64,000 nucleotides of DNA from Brachypterus glaber (taxonomy: Eukaryota > Arthropoda > Insecta > Coleoptera > Kateretidae), in the NCBI GenBank assembly GCA_958510825.1, contig OY294044.1, forward strand, positions 76,120,895-76,184,894. Reading direction: 5' to 3'. Made by a program: the position numbers and the translations under genes. The notes under the pieces are model-generated. The model made no database searches. It saw nothing but the letters and a program-made list of their open reading frames with translations, and was not told the DNA's origin. Positions 52,468-63,388 of the stretch are shown here, piece after piece (positions within the stretch are counted from its first letter, which is position 1; the number at the start of each line of letters is the position of its first letter).

Positions 52468-53414
52468 GGGGAAAGGAGTAGAATGGCGGCCTCTAGGGTA
52501 ATGGCGGCCATCGTATATCTCAGTTCAGTATATTCATTTTTCAATTTAAATACTAGATGCTCCATGTACTCGTGAGTAGTTCATAGTGTACCTAGAATGG
52601 GATCGACTCCCAATCGGTAAAGTAGAAAGTTATTAGAGAAAATTGCAATTTTCCAGTTTTGATGTATCACTCTTCTAGTTTTAAAGGCATGTAAATAAAT
52701 TAATTGAGCCTAATTAGTTAGATTTATTTATTTATTTGTGGTATATGTAGTATTAGTCTCTAGTGTAGTTTAGAACTACTAGATTGATAATTAAAATCAG
52801 TTAATTTTGTGTTTTGGGTAAAAATTTGTAAACGGACGTTTTGTGGTTATAAAGGCCATTTGTTTTGTGGTAATAACGGCCTGCAACTCTTACGCCAGAT
52901 AAGTAAGTTTTGATATTGGAGATACCTCGAATTTATAAAAGAATGAGTGGAAAAGCAGAATGGAAGTCCAAACTTAAGAAAAACTCCGAAGACTCTTCGG
53001 ATGAAAGTGATGATAAATTACACGGCAATGAATCACGAACTATGTCTAATGTGTGGTGAGTTTGGTAAAGACCGTGAGCTATGGATATCCTGCTTAAATT
53101 GTGTGTTATAGGCACAAAGAATTCACAAACTTTGAAGAAAAAGTCTTTGTTTGTGATTTTTGTAGTTTTTTTTTGAATGAGGGTAATTCTGGCATATGAC
53201 GTAATTACTCCCAGCCTGCGAATAATGCGGGTCTTTGCAAGCTTTTTTTTTTAAATTGTAAAAAATTAGTATTTCAATTTAAATATTTTTTGAGAATATG
53301 ATTTTATACAGTATACTTTTAAGTTTCATTTAACTCATTTGCATGAAAAAAAAACATTAATAAAGCTAAAAATTACAAAGAGCATTAGGCGGCCGCCATT
53401 CCTCCCCATTCCCC
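52468..53414 (+). mobile_element. 947-bp non-autonomous pogo-like element
   Basis: Ends GGGGAAAGGAGTAGAATGGC and the inverted GGGGAATGGGGAGGAATGGC, each continuing with GGCC, and TA duplications on both sides (52466-52467, 53415-53416). The TA target and the coding remnant together point to the pogo branch of Tc1/mariner. Confidence 0.75.
52943..53199 (+). pseudogene. Remnant of a pogo-like transposase C-terminus with PHD-like zinc finger
   Basis: ATG at 52943 opens a hydrophilic frame with an acidic serine-rich tract (SEDSSDESDDK) that ends early. One base shift (about 53040) reveals MCGEFGKDRELWISCLNC, an in-frame TAG, then AHKEF and KVFVCDFC. The Cys spacing (CGEFG..ELW..C..C....H....VCDFC) resembles the PHD-type finger found at the end of many insect pogo/jerky-type transposases. 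The catalytic DDE core is missing, so this is a deletion derivative with one frameshift and at least one nonsense mutation. The last Cys-rich segment runs to TGA at 53199. Confidence 0.65.
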
Positions 53415-53741
53415 TATAAATAACTACCTACTTACCTAAATTTAGTTTGGCATGTTCTGATTTCAATAAAGTAAGGATAAAAGAAAACCCTGGTATTTTC
53501 AGTACACGGTAAATAGATTTGAAGCCTTTTCCTATTGCTTACCAAAGTTGCGGTAATGGTTATGTTTGGTAATTACTATTGTTAGATTGGTTCAAATTGC
53601 ATTCGAATATGCTGGTTACACTGACAAGTAAACATAACTTATTTGTTTATTGCTTTTTCAGACTTTTTCGTTATTTTACCTACTAAACCGTTTATTTAAA
53701 ATTCCACTGGGCATAAATCCATTAAAAATACCCTATCTACA
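53415..53741. other. Unassigned stretch
   Basis: No supported feature. Confidence 0.4.
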
Positions 53742-53854
53742 CCCTGCTGAAAATGCATAAATGCATAAACCGGACTTAAGCGGATGAAACTCACCCGCTC
53801 AAGTCCGGTCTATGCAATATTTATACCCGCACAGACCCGTCATTTTCAACAGGG
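53742..53854. mobile_element. Second copy of the CCCTGYTGAAAATG palindromic MITE
   Basis: The right arm (CAAGTCCGGTCTATGCA, TTTATACCCGC, CAGACCCGTCATTTTCAACA) is complete; the left arm has lost ~20 bp corresponding to CGGGTCTG..CGGGTAT. Compare 6314-6444. Confidence 0.75.
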
Positions 53855-53863
53855 CATTAAAAA

Positions 53864-53924
53864 AATCCAAACTATAGGTATTCTGTGACAAAAAATCCAA
53901 ACTATAGGTATGCTTAACAAAAGA
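53864..53924. repeat. Two tandem copies of a ~30-bp unit
   Basis: AAAAAATCCAAACTATAGGT is present twice, with ATTCTGTGAC between and ATGCTTAAC after. Confidence 0.75.
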
Positions 53925-54175
53925 AAGAGAAAATATTTAAGAAAAAGTAAACGCTATAACCTCTCTAAAAGTACGGTTACAGATTTTACAACCGCATGTA
54001 GGAGAAAGGGGGGAATACCGCGCGTTTGAATATCTAAAATACAGAGCGTGTAAAGTACGCCCCCCTTTAAGTCTTTCAGGGGCGATGGTACAAATTTTGT
54101 ACCACCAACAAAATTGCCATTTAAAAAATAATCATTAGCTAAATGCATTAAAATTAAATTACAAAATAGTTATTT

Positions 54176-54300
54176 ATACAAGGGCGAAAAGTTAAGTTTT
54201 TCGTTTGAGTAGGTTTTTAGAAGCCGAGGGCCGGCCGATGGGGCCGGCCCGAGGTTAATAAACCTACGAAATCGAATTTAAACTTTTTGCCCGTGTATTA
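54176..54300. repeat. ~125-bp palindrome, GGGCGAAAAGTT ends, GGCCGGCC centre
   Basis: Outer arms ACAAGGGCGAAAAGTTAAGT and the inverted CTTTTTGCCCGTGT, then GTAGGTTTTTAGAAGCC with GGTTAATAAACCTAC. The centre is GAGGGCCGGCCGATGGGGCC. Smaller relatives of the same ends are at 54888-54946 and 59296-59325. Confidence 0.65.
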
Positions 54301-55734
54301 TACAATATTTTTTATTCGATTGTTACTAATTATAATAAGGTATTAAAATATTTAATTTTAAATTGCAAAAAATATTTCTTTTTACTGTCTTATTACTTAA
54401 GGCTAGTTATCCATGACAAATTGCTATGCAATCAAATCGCTAAAAAACAATTGAATCGTTTCTTTTGCGTGGAGTTTCATTTTCAAATTAAAAAAGCTAT
54501 AGCTTGGTGATTAATTAATTAATTAATTTCTGTTAAAATTTGTCTGTTATAAAAATAATAATACTTCTGAAACCGTTCTATGAATATTATAAATATTGAA
54601 ATTGATTTTACAATTGAAATTTTGTGTTTTTAATTTATTTTAGTGGATAAATACAGATTAATCAGTTAACATATATTTTGAGGTTATGTTATAGAAAAAT
54701 AATTTATTTTGTATGAAATGATTATAATAACTGTATCTGGTCAAAAAGAAGTTAGTTCAAGACCAAAAGGTCATATTATAATATTATTATATTATAAATA
54801 TAATATTTATTTAAAATATTACAGTAAAGGTAAAGCATCTTCTTTTAAAAAGCTAAACAATTAAACTAAAAAGTCTTAGTTAGCGGGCGAAAAAAACTTT
54901 TTGGCCCTAGGGCCACAAAGTTCAACTTTTCGCCCGTAAAACATCGAAATAAAAACCTTTTACGTAAAGAATAGGCTGGGGCATAAATGGTAAGAGTGTC
55001 ATGAATGAAAGTTAAGCATATAGTTTTTGTAAAAATATGGTTAAAATCGACAAAATAAAATTATTGGCGTATCATAATTATAATATATAATCTTTTTTTT
55101 TTTAACCTAACGCGATAATGAAATTTTCAGTTAAGATTTGGATTCAGCGAATCGATATTTATTAAAGTTGAAATATTTAGTACGCATTTCTGTTTTTTTA
55201 ATTTTTAGTTTGGAATAATTGGGCCCTTTTCTCGTTGTTAAAGTGCGGTGGTACAAATTTTAAACCCATTTGTTTAATGATAATAATATCTTATTTGTAC
55301 TAATTTAAAAACCAAATTTTAATTTTACGTGTGGATTTTTACATCAATAAAATTTGCCACTAAAAGAGTAAACTTTTGAATGGCTTTTGAAATTGGGAAC
55401 TCGCAAATAATATAACGCAAATATTTTTTTGGTGTATATTTGATATACTTAGGGGGTACAATGGAGACAGGGGGGCAAGAGGGAAGTTTAGTTTTTTTTG
55501 GGCTCGTATAACCGATCTCTAATAAAAAAGGCATGATAGGTTTAGTCCTTGGAGAAGATTTTTTTTGTTGTAGTATGTAATTGCCAAGCCTTATAGTACA
55601 CCTGCGCGGAATTACCCGGTATACGGGTATATAGCATATTTGAAAATAATTTAAAGATAGGACTCTGTTTACTATGCGGCAGTACCGCAGCCAATACCAT
55701 AAACATTTATTGTTTAAGCTTGACTGCCAGACGC
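54301..55734. other. A+T-rich stretch without a recognisable gene
   Basis: This includes the short GGGCGAAAAAAACTTTTTGG palindrome at 54888-54946. The 170-codon minus-strand ORF (55325-55837) has ordinary A+T-driven composition with no motif, and its N-terminal part lies in a repeat duplicated at 57103, so it is not called. Confidence 0.5.
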
Positions 55735-55890
55735 ATGCATTTGAAAATGAATGCTTTTTAAAATAAAATTTAATTAAATTTTCCACATTTGGTGAAAAAT
55801 TTCCATACAATGCGAGACGTCGCGACGTTTGATACAAAGCTTGTTGTAGAAACGAAATGTATATAACCTATTCGCAATATATTTTTTAAA
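55735..55890. repeat. Direct repeat, copy 1 (pair with 57103-57240)
   Basis: TAAAATAAAATTTAATTAAA, CACATTTGGTGA, GCGAGACGTCGCGACG and GAAATGTATATAACCTATTC blocks; copy 2 lacks ~25 bp in the middle. Confidence 0.75.
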
Positions 55891-55959
55891 TTTTAATTTA
55901 CTTAATAAAAAATACCTTTTGTTTTAAAGTTATGCGTGATCAACTATTAAAAAAAAACA

Positions 55960-56015
55960 AAGTCACACGTCGAATTGATAAATTCCTCCTTTTTGGGAAT
56001 TTTGTTAAAAAGGGG
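55960..56015 (-). repeat. Fragment of the CCGACTTCC repeat
   Basis: The reverse complement reads CCCAAAAAGGAGGAATTTAT then CAATTCGACGTGTGAC, matching 47165-47192. Confidence 0.65.
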
Positions 56016-56159
56016 AAACTCCCTCTCCCCAACCACATAGAAAAAGTCCGTAAATTGAAATTGAGCAAGAAAGTTTTCTTTTTTTATCGTAAAAAAATTG
56101 GTAACTCTTTAATCGAAAAGTTGGCAATTCTTTAATCGAAAAGTTGGCAAAATTATGCT

Positions 56160-57060
56160 TTATCCCCGTTCCCCCTAACTACGGCTTTGGGCGAGCCTAG
56201 AGGGGGACAGGGGGGCGTCGCCCCCCTGGTTTTTCAGATATTTTTCTTTTTTTTTGTTTTTAACAATTTTAAAGTGTTTGGTCCTTCAGATTTCTAAAAA
56301 TATTGCCTGCGGCGCTGGAAATGGTTACGAAGCGCAAATCCATAAGAAACTTGTATTTAAACAATTTTAAAAATTATTATTTGCTTTGAAAATTCTGAGG
56401 TGTTTGAAAAATGATTTATAAAAGTAATTGCCTGCGGAACAATAACCGAGCCGAGTCCGAGTGCCTGCCATATATTTTAATTTAAAGGTTTGATTTAACT
56501 TGTTTGAATTCTAAGGTGTTAAGAAAATGCATGTTATTAAAAATTCTAAAAAAATTCGCCCGCGGCGTTAAATTGGTAAAAAAAAGGTGATACAACAATT
56601 TTAATTAATAAAATATATTTAATAATTTGCATACCTGTATATTAGAAAATCGAAACCTGAATATTTCTAAAAAAATTGGACTGCAGACTGCGCTAAATAA
56701 AGCATTATTTTTTTTAAAGTTTTCTCTGGTTATTTGAAGTTTTATAAATATTTTTCTTTTTAAATTGTTGATGTTAGGAAAGTACGTGAACTTAAAAATT
56801 AAAAAGAAATCGCCATATTAATTAATAGATTGTATAAATTAATTGCATATAAAATTCTCAAAAATGCCATACTAAAGGATTTCTAAAAAAAACTGCCTGC
56901 GGCGATAATTATTGTATTGAACATGGTAATGCCATTCAATCTGTTTCATATTAATCCCCCGGGAAAAAGACTGGCACTTTTTGTGAATCTAACAACAAAA
57001 GTCGCAAAACCGAATAGGCTTGCACCCCCCCCATATTAAAAATCCTGCGGGCGCCCCTGG
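56160..57060. repeat. Degenerate tandem array of a TTCTAAAAAAATTGCCTGCGGCG-type unit
   Basis: Five units at about 56300, 56420, 56550, 56670 and 56885 share TTTCTAAAAAAATTGCCTGC-like cores followed by GGCG and a variable A+T-rich spacer of 110-210 bp. C-rich blocks with CTACGGCT bound the array (56178 and 57060), resembling hAT-type CTACGGCCC ends, so the array may be the interior of an old transposon. Confidence 0.55.
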
Positions 57061-57102
57061 CTACGGCTCTGTTTGGGCTTGTGGTATCAGTTACATGATT
57101 TT

Positions 57103-57240
57103 TGAAACATTATGCATTTAAAAATAAAATTTAATTAAATTTTCTACATTTGGTGAGAAAAATGTAAATAACGTGAAGCGTCGAGACGTAGAAATGAAAT
57201 GTATATTACCTATTCACAATCTATTTATACTAAAATAAAA
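57103..57240. repeat. Direct repeat, copy 2
   Basis: See 55735-55890. The ~1.2 kb between the copies may be an insertion that duplicated, or was flanked by, this sequence. Confidence 0.75.
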
Positions 57241-57287
57241 AAAAATCTTCATATAAGCTATATACTATATAGCTATTAAATAGTTAT

Positions 57288-57425
57288 TTATATACCAAGG
57301 GACTAAACTGGCTGTTTTAGTCCCGCTGCATGAGTACTTCCTGAGCGAGCGTAGCGAGCGGGGGAAACAGAAATGCAAGGGACTAAAACAGTCACATGTA
57401 GTCCTGAGGTAGGTATATACACTAT
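57288..57425. repeat. ~138-bp palindrome with GAGCGAGCGTAGCGAGCG centre
   Basis: ATATACCAAGGGACTAAAC pairs with the GGTAGGTATATAC side, and GGCTGTTTTAGTCCC with GGGACTAAAACAGTC. The centre CCTGAGCGAGCGTAGCGAGC is G+C rich in an A+T-rich setting. Confidence 0.65.
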
Positions 57426-58010
57426 TTTTTGCATGACCAAACATAATTTAGGTAGGTAGATAAAATTAAAACCATGCGTCTAAAATCGGGTGTTTTATTT
57501 TCGTAACTTAATTAAGCCTGCGAATTGCGAAACATCAGTTTCACGGCTATTGCGATTTCAATTGTTTTTTAATATGGTTGACAAAAACGTTAGTTCGTAA
57601 AAATGGTCGAAGACGATACATTTTAAGTAATTTAATCAATGTTATTTTTAAAGGTTTTTTTTGTTAAAATCAAATAAATTCGTTTGAATCGCTAATTTAT
57701 TACAAAACATCACCAAACCTAATTTTTGTACCAGTTATGCATATAGCATGTATAATATTTTAATATTCTCAAGGTTGCCGTGATTTTTTTCCCTTGGAAG
57801 AAAAACATCATGTTTAGTCCCGCAGCGTAAAATTAAATTTTAAAAATTTAAAAAGTCATGGTCGTGCGAAAAAAATATACAGGGTGTTTCAGAACTCGCT
57901 TAGATAAATTTTAGAGGTGATTCTACATACAAAAATATAAAAAAAGTTTCTATAAAGGCAACAACTACGGGCCTTATAGTGGGTAATTAATAAATGGACT
58001 GTGTTATGCA
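57426..58010. other. A+T-rich stretch with one TACAGGGTGTTTCAG end
   Basis: CAGGGTGTTTCAGAACTCGC at 57880 followed by TTTAGAGGTGATTCTACATA is a left end of the 3744 family. No partner end was identified. Confidence 0.45.
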
Positions 58011-58372
58011 ATAGTATGTTAACCCATTTTGTGGGAAGAGTAAGTGGTTGAACTTTTTATTTCGTATCTTTTAAACTTTTTGACTAAAACGCTTAAAAAT
58101 TTGCTTTAGGGGACATCCACAGGCTAGCATAACAAGCAAGATACATAAGCATGCGTGATTGGCTTGATGTGCCGTCATGTATCTTGTAAGCCAATCACGG
58201 TATCGCATTCTTATGTATTATGCTTGTTATGAGAGCCTCTGGATGTCTTTACTTGCTTATGCATCACAAAATGTTCAAACATTGTAATTCAATTTGTTTA
58301 AAAGATATTAAGTAAATATTTAGCAATCTTCTGTCATTTCAAAATGTTGGTTAACATGTTATTGCAAAACAC
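58011..58372. mobile_element. MITE with GTGTTATGCAATA ends, split by a palindromic MITE
   Basis: GTGTTATGCAATAGTATGTT, then AACC at the left pairs with the inverted copy ending at 58372. The block TTTTAAACTTTTTGACTAAAA is shared with the MITE at 38317. The element at 58112 lies inside. Confidence 0.6.
58112..58248. mobile_element. 137-bp palindromic MITE, relative of 25171-25272
   Basis: GACATCCACAGGCTAGCATA pairs with the inverted end at 58248, then AACAAGCAAGATACATAAG with its inverse, and GATTGGCTT with AAGCCAATC at the centre. Confidence 0.8.
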
Positions 58373-60392
58373 TCCAAATATAAACATAAAAATATTTATT
58401 TTAATAAAACATAAAAGGCAAAAATATAATGAATTGTTTTTAAATGAATATTCTCTTTACCTTCATATAAAATATAATTTGCTGCATAAAATATAAACTG
58501 CTAGACTGTTTTAATGATTTTAATTATTTTTTATTTTTATTTTAAGTTTACTCTTTCAAATATTAATTTTAATAAAATATAAAATAACTTTATGAGTTTC
58601 CAAGGTTTCTCATATTTCTTCTTCCAAAATATCAGCGGAGGCTTTTTTTATGAGAAAGATGAATAGAAGATTTTTTTTATTTTTATTGATTTTGGTTGAA
58701 ATAAAGTATATTTTTTATAAAAAATCATCATCGTATATAGCCTGTTTTTTTATTACCGTAAATTATATCAAGCTAATGTTGGTTATTTTTATTCCTTCCC
58801 CTTTGCTGCACTTAACTAATTAGGTATGTGGGAACAGACTCCCCTCTCTCTTACATGGTTACTGCCTTCCCATTTTAAAAGTTTTTAGAGTTTTGGGTAA
58901 TTATTGTACTTGTGAAAAAAAAATCAAAAATGTTACTACATTATTTTTGCGTTTTATGTAGATAAAAGTCGATTTTGAGCAAAAAATATGTTGGTTGGTC
59001 GGTTTCTTGGTCTGTCCAGAAAAAGTCTTGTACGATTTGAGCTAGAGACTTTAAATTTGGTTCATAGATTAGTTACCAAAATGTCTTGGGGGTTTTGAAT
59101 ATGATAACTTCATGGATCCAGATGAGGTAGCAATATTGTTTTCAAAATATTTTCGTAAACAATAATAATAATTAATTTCGTAAACAATTAAAGACTGCAG
59201 GCTAAAAAAAGGATGACGGTCACAAAACAAACGTTTCAAGTAAAAACAGATTTTTTATTCAATTGATTCTAAAAGCGACACTTTTTGTTCATGTTTTACG
59301 GGCGAAAAGTTGAACTTTGTGCATGCGCAGTATAGACATAAAATTACTTTTTGTTCGATCGGGTAATTTGACGTGTTTACTAGCCTAATTATGACAGCAG
59401 TAGGTTTACAAATTGCTGATCGGTATACCGGTAAGTAAATTACTTACCGATCGGGAGGTGGTAAGTAAATAATAATCTAATTTTTAATGTTTAAAGCTTT
59501 AAATTAGTTGTTATTAAAGTTATATATAAAATTACAATTGGAATAATACTGTTAAACGCTATTGGACTATTTAGGTTTCTTCTTCGAACGAAATAATTAT
59601 TTATTAATAATCCAACAGTAACTTTTCTATGTTTTCACATATATTTTTCACTGCACCATGTTTTGATTTTTTTTCAACTATTTTCATACTGATCTTTGGA
59701 TTTTTCGGGTATAATTGCAAAACAACTTATATTTCACGCAACTCAAAGCATCAAAATTGCATATTAATTGGCACACAGGACAAACTTCAACCAAAATTAG
59801 GAACTTAGCATTGTTTATTATACGTAGCAACCCGTTGTTAGGTTTAAATTTTATCAAAGGTACTGATTTGATTTTTGTAATATAATAAACTTTACCTTTT
59901 AATTTCACTTTTATAAATCTTACTGATGTCTATTTTGTTGGATCGTGCAAAAACCGTAATAAGCATCACGGCCATTAAGTGCTTTACCAATTTCGGATAG
60001 TATTGGAGATTTCGACTTCGTCTCAATCTCCAAAATAATCCTCAACCGGTGAAATGCACTTACTGTCCTTAATACTTAATAACTATTTAATATCTCTTTA
60101 GCTCCGTTAATGTTTGCACAAACTAACTTAAGCTAATAGTTTAGTAAGTATGTTATTGACAGCAAATCTTTAGATAGACACTTTTGATATTAATTAATAA
60201 TATATTATATTGTTACTCTGATATAATAATAGCAAAATAAAAACAAAATGAATGAATTTAATAAACAAAATAAATTAAAAGGAATGAATTTATATTAATA
60301 CCGTTACTAACGTCATTAACTGCACGGTTATAACCATAGTTAAGAGTTGTTGTTTCTCTTATTAAAATATTAAAATTTGATATATTACCCTA
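58373..60392. other. Long A+T-rich tract with two hairpins
   Basis: A hairpin at about 59417-59455 (GATCGGTATACCGGTAAGTA / TTACTTACCGATC) and an imperfect palindrome at 59975-60065 (TAAGTGC ends, centre GAGATTTCGACTTCGTCTCA). A TTGGTCGGTTTCTTGGTCTG tract lies near 58993. No gene supported. Confidence 0.5.
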
Positions 60393-61143
60393 AGGGACTG
60401 TCCATATATTACGTAACGCCATTTTTTAAAAAAATTGACCCCCCCTCCCCCCTGTATAACAAACTGTCACATTTACCAACACCCCCCCCCCTGTGTAACG
60501 CGTAAAAATATAAAATTTTTGTTTCGCAAAAAATTTAACTATATTCTCACTATTGATTCGTTTTTCTCGACAAAACAAACCTGAACCTAAAATATAGTAT
60601 AACATAACCTAAAAAAAAATTACACGAAAAAATCACTCAAACTTTAAAAAAATATTCATAATCAATATCACACAGGAAAAAAATACTAGGTACCTCTTTT
60701 TACACTGAGTGTCACATGTAACACGTATATTGTTTATGCACAGGTACACAAAATAGTACACACATCAGTGTTCTGTGAATACACATTCTGCGCGAAAATG
60801 TATCATCGCCGATGATTCATTGGCAAGATCACGCAAGAACAGGGCCGTAAGATTTTTTTTTTAATATCAATGTCAACAGTTTTTTTACTGATTACAATAT
60901 TATTTAAATATGCATAGTTTCGTCAATTTTTGTGTGAAAAAGGGAATTATGGGCCTCTAAATAGTTATTTATGTTGAAATAAAAATACATCTGCCAAGCT
61001 TAGAAATAAACATTAAATTTATTAAATTCCGTTACGTAACGTTTACCTAGACCCCCTCCCCCCTCCCCCCTCCCCCCTGTCACAAACTGTAACAATTTCT
61101 CTGACCCCCCCTAGGCGCGTTACGTAATATATGGACAGCCCCT
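60393..61143. mobile_element. 751-bp MITE, CTGTCCATATATTACGTAA ends
   Basis: AGGGACTGTCCATATATTAC then GTAACGC on the left pairs with the right end (GCGTTACGTAATATATGGAC inverted). Inside both ends are C-runs with TGTCACAAACTGTAAC / AACAAACTGTCAC. It is related to the short element at 39161. Confidence 0.8.
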
Positions 61144-61164
61144 AAATGAATTTATAATTTCTAT

Positions 61165-61309
61165 ACAGATAACACTACGATCAAATTTCTTACTTGAGAA
61201 GTCCTTTGACACAACATCGCTGACACGCGATGTCAGCCGACTCCCAATTTTTCAGGAATATGCGCCTTACGAGTGTATAATTTGATCGTATAAAAATAGT
61301 TTTATCTGT
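61165..61309. mobile_element. 145-bp MITE, ACAGATAA ends
   Basis: ACAGATAACACTACGATCAA and the right end (ACAGATAAAACTA...ATACGATCAAATTATACA inverted) pair with one 8-bp offset. The centre holds the hairpin CATCGCTGACACGCGATG. Confidence 0.6.
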
Positions 61310-62239
61310 TTACAAGATTGTAAAAAAGTATAGAATATTTTCAAATATTTATCCCTTAACTGGCCTGGTCCATATTTGTTACATAAACGGTCTGGCCCAG
61401 GTTACGGGAGACTACTTATGAGAGGCAAAAAAAGAACAAAATTGCAAATAAACTAAATGTTTTATTCAACATGAATATAATAAACATTAGTAAACTATGA
61501 TATGTAAAAATAAACGTCATTAAAACAAAACATAATAAAATACAAACCTAAATAAAATCGCATGAAGTAAATAAAAAAAAGAAAAATTGAAACTATATAA
61601 CAACAGAAAAAGTGAAAAATGTATCAATTTATGATTATTTAAGTAGCGTAGTCTGTGATACGACGCCGAACTAGTCAAGAGTTATAGTATAACTTATACG
61701 TGTATGCGGGCCTGTGCGTTAAAAACTAGTAAATTTTAAATCACCTTGTCATTTATGATCTCGGCTTTTTATAAATATTTAAAAGTGCAGGTTTTTTACT
61801 TTTGAAATTGAAACAATATTGAAACGCAGAGTAATTAATAATGTTTTTCTATTTTGTGACTCTTATAAGCTCATAATCACACGCATTTTGCGTGTTCTTA
61901 TAGGCCCATAAGAGGTCTCTACTTTTTTTTCTGTTGGGTTGGCAACATACAAAAGCCTATCTTTTGACGTTTTGCGTGAAAATGTCAATGTCGTTTTAAA
62001 GTTTAATTTTTTACAAAATTTTGTGTTTGGGTTATTTTTTACCGTGTTAAAATTGTGGACTGGTTAATTGCAGTGAAAAAAGAAGAGATGACTGTAAAAT
62101 ATATCAAAATATCATTTGTTCTTAGAATTTTAAACATAGTGTAAACTGTAATGCCAACCCAAAACAAAAATCCCTAAATCAGTCATCAATTTAAATGTAA
62201 GTTTGTTTAAATTTTAGAGCAAAATAGAAAAAATTGTAT
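61310..62239. other. A+T-rich stretch without a recognisable gene
   Basis: ACACGCATTTTGCGTGTTCT at 61880 is a short hairpin. Otherwise no feature. Confidence 0.45.
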
Positions 62240-62368
62240 AAAGCACTCGTTTCATAACACGTTTTTAGAGCACTAGTACTTTAGAAAACTCACCGCAAGC
62301 GGCTCGTTTTCTAAACTTGTACTCGTGCGCTAAAAACGTATGTTATGAAACTAGTACTTTAATATACT
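62240..62368. repeat. ~129-bp palindrome with GCAAGCGGCTCG centre
   Basis: AAGCACTCGTTTCATAACAC pairs with the inverted ATGTTATGAAACTAGTACTT, then GTTTTTAGAGCACTAGTAC with GTACTCGTGCGCTAAAAAC. The centre is ACTCACCGCAAGCGGCTCG. Same architecture as 31487 and 57288. Confidence 0.65.
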
Positions 62369-62406
62369 ATTTATATTCGACCTATTAAATTAACAGGATT
62401 TAATAG

Positions 62407-62707
62407 CAGGGCCGTAGCTATGGGGGGAGCCTCACCCCATCCATCTTCGAATTCGAAAAAGTTGCGTATCTCCTGGGTTAAAAATATAAAAGTTGCATTT
62501 TTGGGAGAGGTGGATTTTTTTTTTTTAGTCATCAACTTTTTCATAGAGGAAATAAAATTTGCATTCTTAGCAGTAGTGGGAACGTTTTTTTTTTAGTCAT
62601 CAAATTTTTTGTCGTCGATAAAGGTGCAATTTTAGACTAAAAAAAGTTGTGATTTTGTGATTTTCGACCTTCTCCCCCCCCAACAAATTTTCTTCGCTAC
62701 GGCCCTG
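62407..62707. mobile_element. 301-bp hAT MITE with a perfect 8-bp target duplication
   Basis: Terminal inverted repeats CAGGGCCGTAGC (perfect 12 bp) and the octamer TTTAATAG on both sides (62399-62406 and 62708-62715) are diagnostic of the hAT superfamily. The interior has TTTTTTAGTCATCAA blocks shared with the element at 23619. It is non-coding. The intact duplication points to a recent insertion. Confidence 0.95.
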
Positions 62708-62715
62708 TTTAATAG

Positions 62716-63388
62716 TATTGATATACTTATTCCAAACTTTTTACCTAAGGGTCTTGATAATACTTTTTTTGAGTTTTAGGTTAAGATTAAAGGTTAAAGT
62801 GACTTTTCAACGCAAACCAATGGTTATCCATAGTAGGAGATCTATACATTATAAAACCATTAACAGTAAAATCTGAGGTGCTCGGTTTTGGAAGATTATA
62901 GACTTTATTTCTTAAAAAATGACCATAATCGATCTAATAGTTATTTATTTTAAACTGTTTTAGCTTATTCTATATAATTAAAATTCATCAGTCTATTGAT
63001 TTCACAGGCCCACAAAAAAAAAGGTTGTGCATGGAACAACAATTAGATATTTGGTAACAGTGGCAAATTATAGTGATTTAAGCTATATATTATAATAGTC
63101 TAAGAGCTGGTGATTATTTTTATTTCATTATTTGCTCCCAGCTGTATTTTATATATGTCTTAAAGTACATTCAAATTAAGTTACTTGCAAATCGCCAGGT
63201 CCAGGATTGGGTTCCTTTGGATGCTATAAGCCTCGAAAAGGTGGTGAAATGGGGTCCCCCATATATTTTTAACTTACCGAGTCGAACAAATTACATTTAT
63301 TACATTTTGATTAGTCTATTTTCACAGTTTTACACAATTATTTACTAGGATAAGAGTTAAAAAAAAAACTTTAAAAACTTTATCTGAC
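62716..63388. other. A+T-rich stretch without a recognisable gene
   Basis: No supported feature. Confidence 0.45.

Noticed and set aside
55325..55837. 170-codon minus-strand ORF
   Set aside because: No motif or signal, composition follows local A+T content, and part of it lies in a repeat duplicated at 57103-57240; an ORF of this length is expected occasionally in 64 kb.
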